Assembly: GCF_000266885.1 (NCBI RefSeq)
Contig: NC_018020.1
Span: 3,844,001 to 3,908,000, forward strand
Reading direction: 5' to 3'
Length of the DNA: 64,000 nucleotides
Source of the DNA: Turneriella parva DSM 21527
GTDB lineage: Bacteria > Spirochaetota > Leptospiria > Turneriellales > Turneriellaceae
A model generated the notes under the pieces. The model saw only the letters and a list, made by a program, of their open reading frames with translations. It had not been told where the DNA came from and ran no database searches. The translations under genes and the position numbers were made by a program. Below are positions 60,818-64,000 of this stretch, piece by piece (the stretch's first letter is position 1; the number at the start of each line of letters is the position of its first letter).

Positions 60818-61151
60818 TTTATTCTCCTCTTGATGCGGGAAGGGAGTCACTCTGCTGACAGACGCGCCCCGGCTTGCCCGGGGCAGTTCAGAAAATATAT
60901 CAGTTCTGAATTATCCCGGATAAACCGATGGATTCAGAACGACAGCACCCGGCGAAGGTGAGAAGGGCTTTGGGGCGAAACTTAATGGCCACGGATACTT
61001 GTCTGCTATAACAGACATACTGTCAACTAAAACGAATATTTTTCTGTTAAAGCAAACCTACAGATCTGTTACCCCGGCCGGGCAACGCTCGCTCCAGAGG
61101 GCACGCCTTTTGGCTTTATAGACTGACGCGGGTTTTGAACCTTGTTTCTCC
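60818..61151. promoter_or_regulatory. Divergent regulatory region of the sulfur island
   Basis: This 334-base gap holds no gene. It contains TTCAGAA (60887-60893), TTCTGAA (60904-60910) and TTCAGAA (60933-60939), then a perfect TGTCTG-CTATAA-CAGACA inverted repeat (61000-61017) and a related TTCTGTTAAAGCAAAC (61042-61057). TTGACA on the minus strand lies at about 61020-61025. These are the likely promoters and operators of the barrel-sulfate operon and of the XRE-cupin gene. Confidence 0.6.
61000..61057. promoter_or_regulatory. Candidate operator pair for the XRE-cupin regulator
   Basis: Site A (61000-61017) is a perfect inverted repeat with arms TGTCTG and CAGACA around CTATAA. Site B (61042-61057), TTCTGTTAAAGCAAAC, matches the reverse complement of site A (GTCTGTTATAGCAGAC) at 12-13 of 16 positions. 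The two sites are about 42 bases apart, close to four helical turns, which suits a dimeric regulator. Confidence 0.5.
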
Positions 61152-61799
61152 ATGAAAGACAAGCAGCCGCGACCCGGCGCAACCAAAGCACAGAAGAAAC
61201 CAAAACAGGCCGCAGGCGAAAAATCGGGTGCGACAGAAAATCTGACAGGCGTCGTCGCAGAAAACGTCAAACGCATGCGGTCTGATCTCGATCTTTCACT
61301 CGACAAGCTGGCGAACCTCTCTGGCGTTTCAAAGGCGATGCTCAGCCAGATCGAGCAGTCGCGCAGCGCACCGTCGATAAATGTGCTCTGGAAAATTGCC
61401 CGGGCGCTCGACGTGCCGTTTGCGGCACTCATCAGCAGGCGAACCGACGCGCAGCTGCAGGTCATTCGCAAGGCCGACAGCAAAATTCTTTCATCGCAAA
61501 AAGGCAACTTTATTTCCAAGGCGCTGTTTCCACTCGATGTGCCGCGCCGGGTCGAATTCTACGAACTCAATTTCAAAGCAGGCTGTGTCGAAAAGGCGAT
61601 CGCTCACCCACCCGGCACGGCGGAAAACATCGCCATCGCCGAGGGTGAACTCGAAATCGAAGTCAATGGCCAGAAGATCCTGCTCAAAGAGGGCGATTCA
61701 ATCTATTTTGTCGCCGATGCGGCGCACGTCTACCGCAACACCGGCGCAAGAGAATGCCGCGCCTATCTCGTGATGACATACGCCGAGAAACGGGTTTAA
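61152..61799 (+). CDS. XRE-family HTH regulator with cupin domain (SutR-like)
   Basis: A 215-residue regulator. A basic tail (1-35) precedes an XRE helix-turn-helix at about 37-90 (VAENVKRMRSDLDLSLDKLANLSGVSKAMLSQIEQ) and a C-terminal cupin at about 130-205 (VEKAIAHPPGTAENIAIAEGELEIEVNGQKILLKEGDSIYFVADAAHVYRN). Some regulators of this make-up, such as E. coli SutR (YdcN), control sulfur use, which fits the flanking sulfate genes. It is divergent from the outer-membrane barrel gene. The inducer is unknown. Confidence 0.88.
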   Translation: MKDKQPRPGATKAQKKPKQAAGEKSGATENLTGVVAENVKRMRSDLDLSLDKLANLSGVSKAMLSQIEQSRSAPSINVLWKIARALDVPFAALISRRTDAQLQVIRKADSKILSSQKGNFISKALFPLDVPRRVEFYELNFKAGCVEKAIAHPPGTAENIAIAEGELEIEVNGQKILLKEGDSIYFVADAAHVYRNTGARECRAYLVMTYAEKRV

Positions 61800-61820
61800 G
61801 GGTCTTTTGCGAAATAACAG

Positions 61821-62219
61821 TTAATCATCGAAGCGAGCGTAGATATACGTGCCGAGAAAAATTCCGGCGACTATGAAGAGCCCTGACATCGCGCCATAAC
61901 CCAGAATCGCGAGCGCCGGCCCCGGGCACGCACCGGTGAGTGCCCAGCCAGCGCCTGAAAGAAGCCCGCCAATGACGTGGCTCTTTGATACTTTTTCGAT
62001 GCTCCAGTCAGTCTCGCCGCCCAGAAGCGGCCTGCCACCCCATTTTTTCCACAACTGAACACAGATGAAAGATACCGGTACCGCAACACCAAGCACGCCA
62101 TACATGTGAAACGACTTCAATAGAAACATGTCCCGAATGACGTCATAGCTCGATACGCCCGCACGAATCAGCACGTAGCCGAATGCGACGCCGAGCACCA
62201 GAAATACCGCGCGCAGCAT
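61821..62219 (-). CDS. YeeE/YedE-family membrane protein, small half
   Basis: A 132-residue membrane protein with about four helices. The LLSGAGWALTGACPGPALAILGYG segment carries the ACPGP motif of the family. Members such as TsuA transport thiosulfate. The ATG shares its first A with the TAA stop codon of the upstream gene, so the two are translationally coupled and likely form one transporter. Confidence 0.82.
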   Translation of the reverse strand: MLRAVFLVLGVAFGYVLIRAGVSSYDVIRDMFLLKSFHMYGVLGVAVPVSFICVQLWKKWGGRPLLGGETDWSIEKVSKSHVIGGLLSGAGWALTGACPGPALAILGYGAMSGLFIVAGIFLGTYIYARFDD

Positions 62220-62716
62220 TAGTTTACCCCCGAAATCTGCGCGATCGCAAAAGTGACCGCGACACCGGCCACGAGAAAACCACAGGTTGCGACCAGGCTC
62301 GCCAGCGAACCTTTTGAAAGGCCCGATATCGAATTACCCGAAGTGCAGCCTTTGGCCATGCGCGAGCCATAGCCCCAGAAAAAACCCCCGGCAATCAGCA
62401 CTGCCGCCTTGACGGCGAGGCTTGTACCCCATATCTCATTGAATTTGCCGAGCTCAAAGGTCGGCTGCCAGCCGACCGTCGTGACTGCGGCCAGCGCGCC
62501 GCCCGCAATCAGACCGAGGGTAAAGAACGTACGAAATCCGAATGGGCCACCGAGGTCTGGCCTTTGAAAGAATTTTAGTTTCGAGAAGATCGAGCAGACG
62601 CTGGCGTAGCCTCGCGTCACGGATAAGAATTTACCCGTCAGAACGACGAGTGCGACAGAGACGGCGGCTATCGCAAGCCCCCCGAGCCAGAATGGCCAGA
62701 TGTATTCTGTAGTCAT
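62219..62716 (-). CDS. YeeE/YedE-family membrane protein, large half
   Basis: A 165-residue membrane protein with about five helices. WGYGSRMAKGCTSGNSISGLSKGSLASL is the characteristic YeeE/YedE motif, containing the cysteine used to pass thiosulfate in TsuA-type proteins. A strong GGAGGATC ribosome site precedes ATG 62716. With the downstream 132-residue gene it forms a split two-half transporter. Its place at the end of the sulfate island supports import of reduced sulfur. Confidence 0.85.
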   Translation of the reverse strand: MTTEYIWPFWLGGLAIAAVSVALVVLTGKFLSVTRGYASVCSIFSKLKFFQRPDLGGPFGFRTFFTLGLIAGGALAAVTTVGWQPTFELGKFNEIWGTSLAVKAAVLIAGGFFWGYGSRMAKGCTSGNSISGLSKGSLASLVATCGFLVAGVAVTFAIAQISGVN

Positions 62717-62873
62717 TGAGTTGATCCTCCGCGTTTGGGTTCAGGCCCGAGCAAACCACCCCGGCCGTTTGAACGCAGAGTAAAGTTGAGCGCAAGTTCC
62801 CGCTGTAAAGCGAGTTTGCCTGCGCGGCGATGTTTTATCCTTTGCGACATGTCTCTCGCACGAATTTTTGTGC

Positions 62874-63908
62874 ATGGCAGCAAACACCCTGATTGGCACC
62901 GACCCGGTCGAACCTGGCATTCGTTTGGGTGGATTTTTCAAAAAACTGGTTCTCGCGATTATTAAAGACGAACGCGATATCGATTTGCTCACCTGCCTCA
63001 TTAAACTCAGCATTCTGCTACCGGGCAGCGCGGCACTCATTCTGCTTTTTCCCGAATACCGAACCTACCTGGCGGTCGCGCACATTGCGCTGTTTCTCTT
63101 TTATCTGGGGCCGTACACGCTGATGCTGCACAATATTTCACACCGTCCGCTGTTTCACTATTCGCTGCGTTTTCTGAACTTCTGGCCGCAGGCAGTGCTC
63201 GGCGTCTTCTTCGGCATGACTCCTTATACCTACTTCTCGCACCACCTGGGCATGCACCACCCGGAAAATAACCTCAAAGAAGATCTGAGTTCGACGCTCA
63301 AATACCGTCGCGACAGTTTTCTCCATTTTTTGCACTATTATATCTCTTTTGCCACGATCGGTATATTTACGCTCGCCAACTATTTCATCAGGCGGGGCCG
63401 CTGGCCGCTGTTTCGCAAAGCGATGCTCGGCGAGTTCTCGTGGTTTGCGCTGATGGCCGCCTGCCTCTGGCTCAACACCGAAGTGACGCTGATAGTGTTT
63501 ATAATCCCATGGGGATTAACACGTTTTCTGCTCATGGCCGGCAACTGGACACAGCACGCATTCGTCGACACGTCTGACCCCGCAAACCCCTACCTCAACA
63601 GCATCACGTTCATTGACTCGCCTTACAACAAGAGGTGCTTCAACGACGGCTACCACATCGGCCACCATGTGAACATGAACCGCCATTTTCTCGATATGCC
63701 TGCTGACTTTATCGACAATCTCGCGACCTACCGCGAAACCCGCTCGATCGTCTTTCGCAAACTCGACTATTTCATGATCTGGCTGCTGCTGATGGCTAAA
63801 CAATACAAGATTCTGAGCCGATTTTTTGTCGACCTCTCTGACAAGAAGCTGTCACGCGACGAAATCATCGCGCTGATGAAAAGCCGCATGACGCCGTTAA
63901 AGGCCTGA
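62874..63908 (+). CDS. Membrane fatty-acid desaturase
   Basis: A 344-residue integral membrane diiron desaturase; ATG 62874 is preferred to an upstream TTG. The three histidine boxes are HNISHR (HxxxH), HHLGMHH (HxxxHH) and YHIGHHV (HxxHH), with four to six hydrophobic helices. The spacing resembles fatty-acid desaturase-type proteins rather than carotenoid hydroxylases. Substrate and bond position cannot be told from the sequence. Confidence 0.88.
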   Translation: MAANTLIGTDPVEPGIRLGGFFKKLVLAIIKDERDIDLLTCLIKLSILLPGSAALILLFPEYRTYLAVAHIALFLFYLGPYTLMLHNISHRPLFHYSLRFLNFWPQAVLGVFFGMTPYTYFSHHLGMHHPENNLKEDLSSTLKYRRDSFLHFLHYYISFATIGIFTLANYFIRRGRWPLFRKAMLGEFSWFALMAACLWLNTEVTLIVFIIPWGLTRFLLMAGNWTQHAFVDTSDPANPYLNSITFIDSPYNKRCFNDGYHIGHHVNMNRHFLDMPADFIDNLATYRETRSIVFRKLDYFMIWLLLMAKQYKILSRFFVDLSDKKLSRDEIIALMKSRMTPLKA

Positions 63909-63921
63909 AAGAGATGGCAGC

Positions 63922-64000
63922 ATGCTGCCGGTATTTTTACAGATTTCGCCGAAAGATCTTGAACTGGCGGGCTTTGACGCGGGCTCGGTCTGGTACCTCG
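63922..64000 (+). CDS. Start of a protein continuing beyond the window
   Basis: ATG 63922 opens a frame that runs to the window end, beginning MLPVFLQISPKDLELAGFDA. Only 26 residues are visible; no function can be given. The start is 13 bases after the desaturase stop on the same strand, and cotranscription is likely. Confidence 0.45.
   Translation, partial: MLPVFLQISPKDLELAGFDAGSVWYL

Overview
The window is 64 kb of dense bacterial chromosome with GC content in the mid-50s by eye. It carries about 62 protein genes, one tRNA-Asp, and several structured intergenic repeats. There is no phage, insertion sequence, rRNA or CRISPR array. The gene mix suggests a high-GC spirochaete of the Leptospirales (Turneriella or Leptonema-like). 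It includes SpoIIE/RsbU-type phosphatases with a STAS partner, class III cyclases on CHASE2 and receiver domains, a caspase-like protein, many lipoproteins with a loose spirochaete-type lipobox, a DUF3556 protein and a complete bioFDAB set. The taxonomy is inferred from gene content; no rRNA is present to test it.

Region by region. 1-5.8 kb: a partial gene, a receiver-cyclase, hisD, pyrB and two lipoproteins separated by a ~210-bp nested palindrome. 5.8-10 kb: an exported caspase-like protein and a membrane SpoIIE phosphatase with TPRs, separated by a dispersed repeat and a 3 x 116-bp tandem array. 10-16 kb: an M14-type carboxypeptidase and an OlsF-like ornithine-lipid acyltransferase, each preceded by nearly the same palindrome, then a converging ModF-like ABC / hydrolase / DUF6580 operon. 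16-18 kb: tRNA-Asp, a helical-repeat protein with a histone-like tail, and a class V aminotransferase. 18-25 kb: a tightly packed acyl-CoA ligase, alpha/beta hydrolase and bioF-bioD-bioA-bioB run. 25-37 kb: a lipoprotein, an EAL phosphodiesterase, a sigma-70 / CxxCH membrane protein / topA operon, a TetR regulator, two adjacent SET-domain genes, a DUF3556 membrane protein fused by overlap to a phytoene-dehydrogenase-like oxidoreductase, and a VapBC pair. 37-54 kb: an Uup-type ABC-F protein, tldD-tldE-folB, an esterase-fold pseudoenzyme, a ferritin-like protein, a CMD-Rieske fusion, prfC, exported proteins, STAS, an SpsF-like transferase, a CHASE2 adenylate cyclase and a metallo-beta-lactamase-fold hydrolase.

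54-62.7 kb is a sulfur-acquisition island. On the minus strand lie an outer-membrane beta-barrel, a soluble sulfate-binding protein, a lipoprotein sulfate-binding protein, CysT, CysW and CysA. A divergent XRE-cupin (SutR-like) regulator and two small YeeE/YedE membrane proteins follow. The divergent promoter region holds a pair of related inverted repeats that could be the operator. The window ends with a fatty-acid desaturase and the start of another gene.

The most unusual signals are (i) a dispersed hairpin-rich intergenic repeat family containing a terminator-like stem-loop, (ii) a shared TTCGTCA(A/T)TTGACGAA palindrome upstream of neighbouring genes, (iii) the outer-membrane barrel built into a sulfate transport operon, (iv) an in-frame duplicated 30-bp sequence inside topA, and (v) several uncharacterised proteins with clear but unusual architecture.
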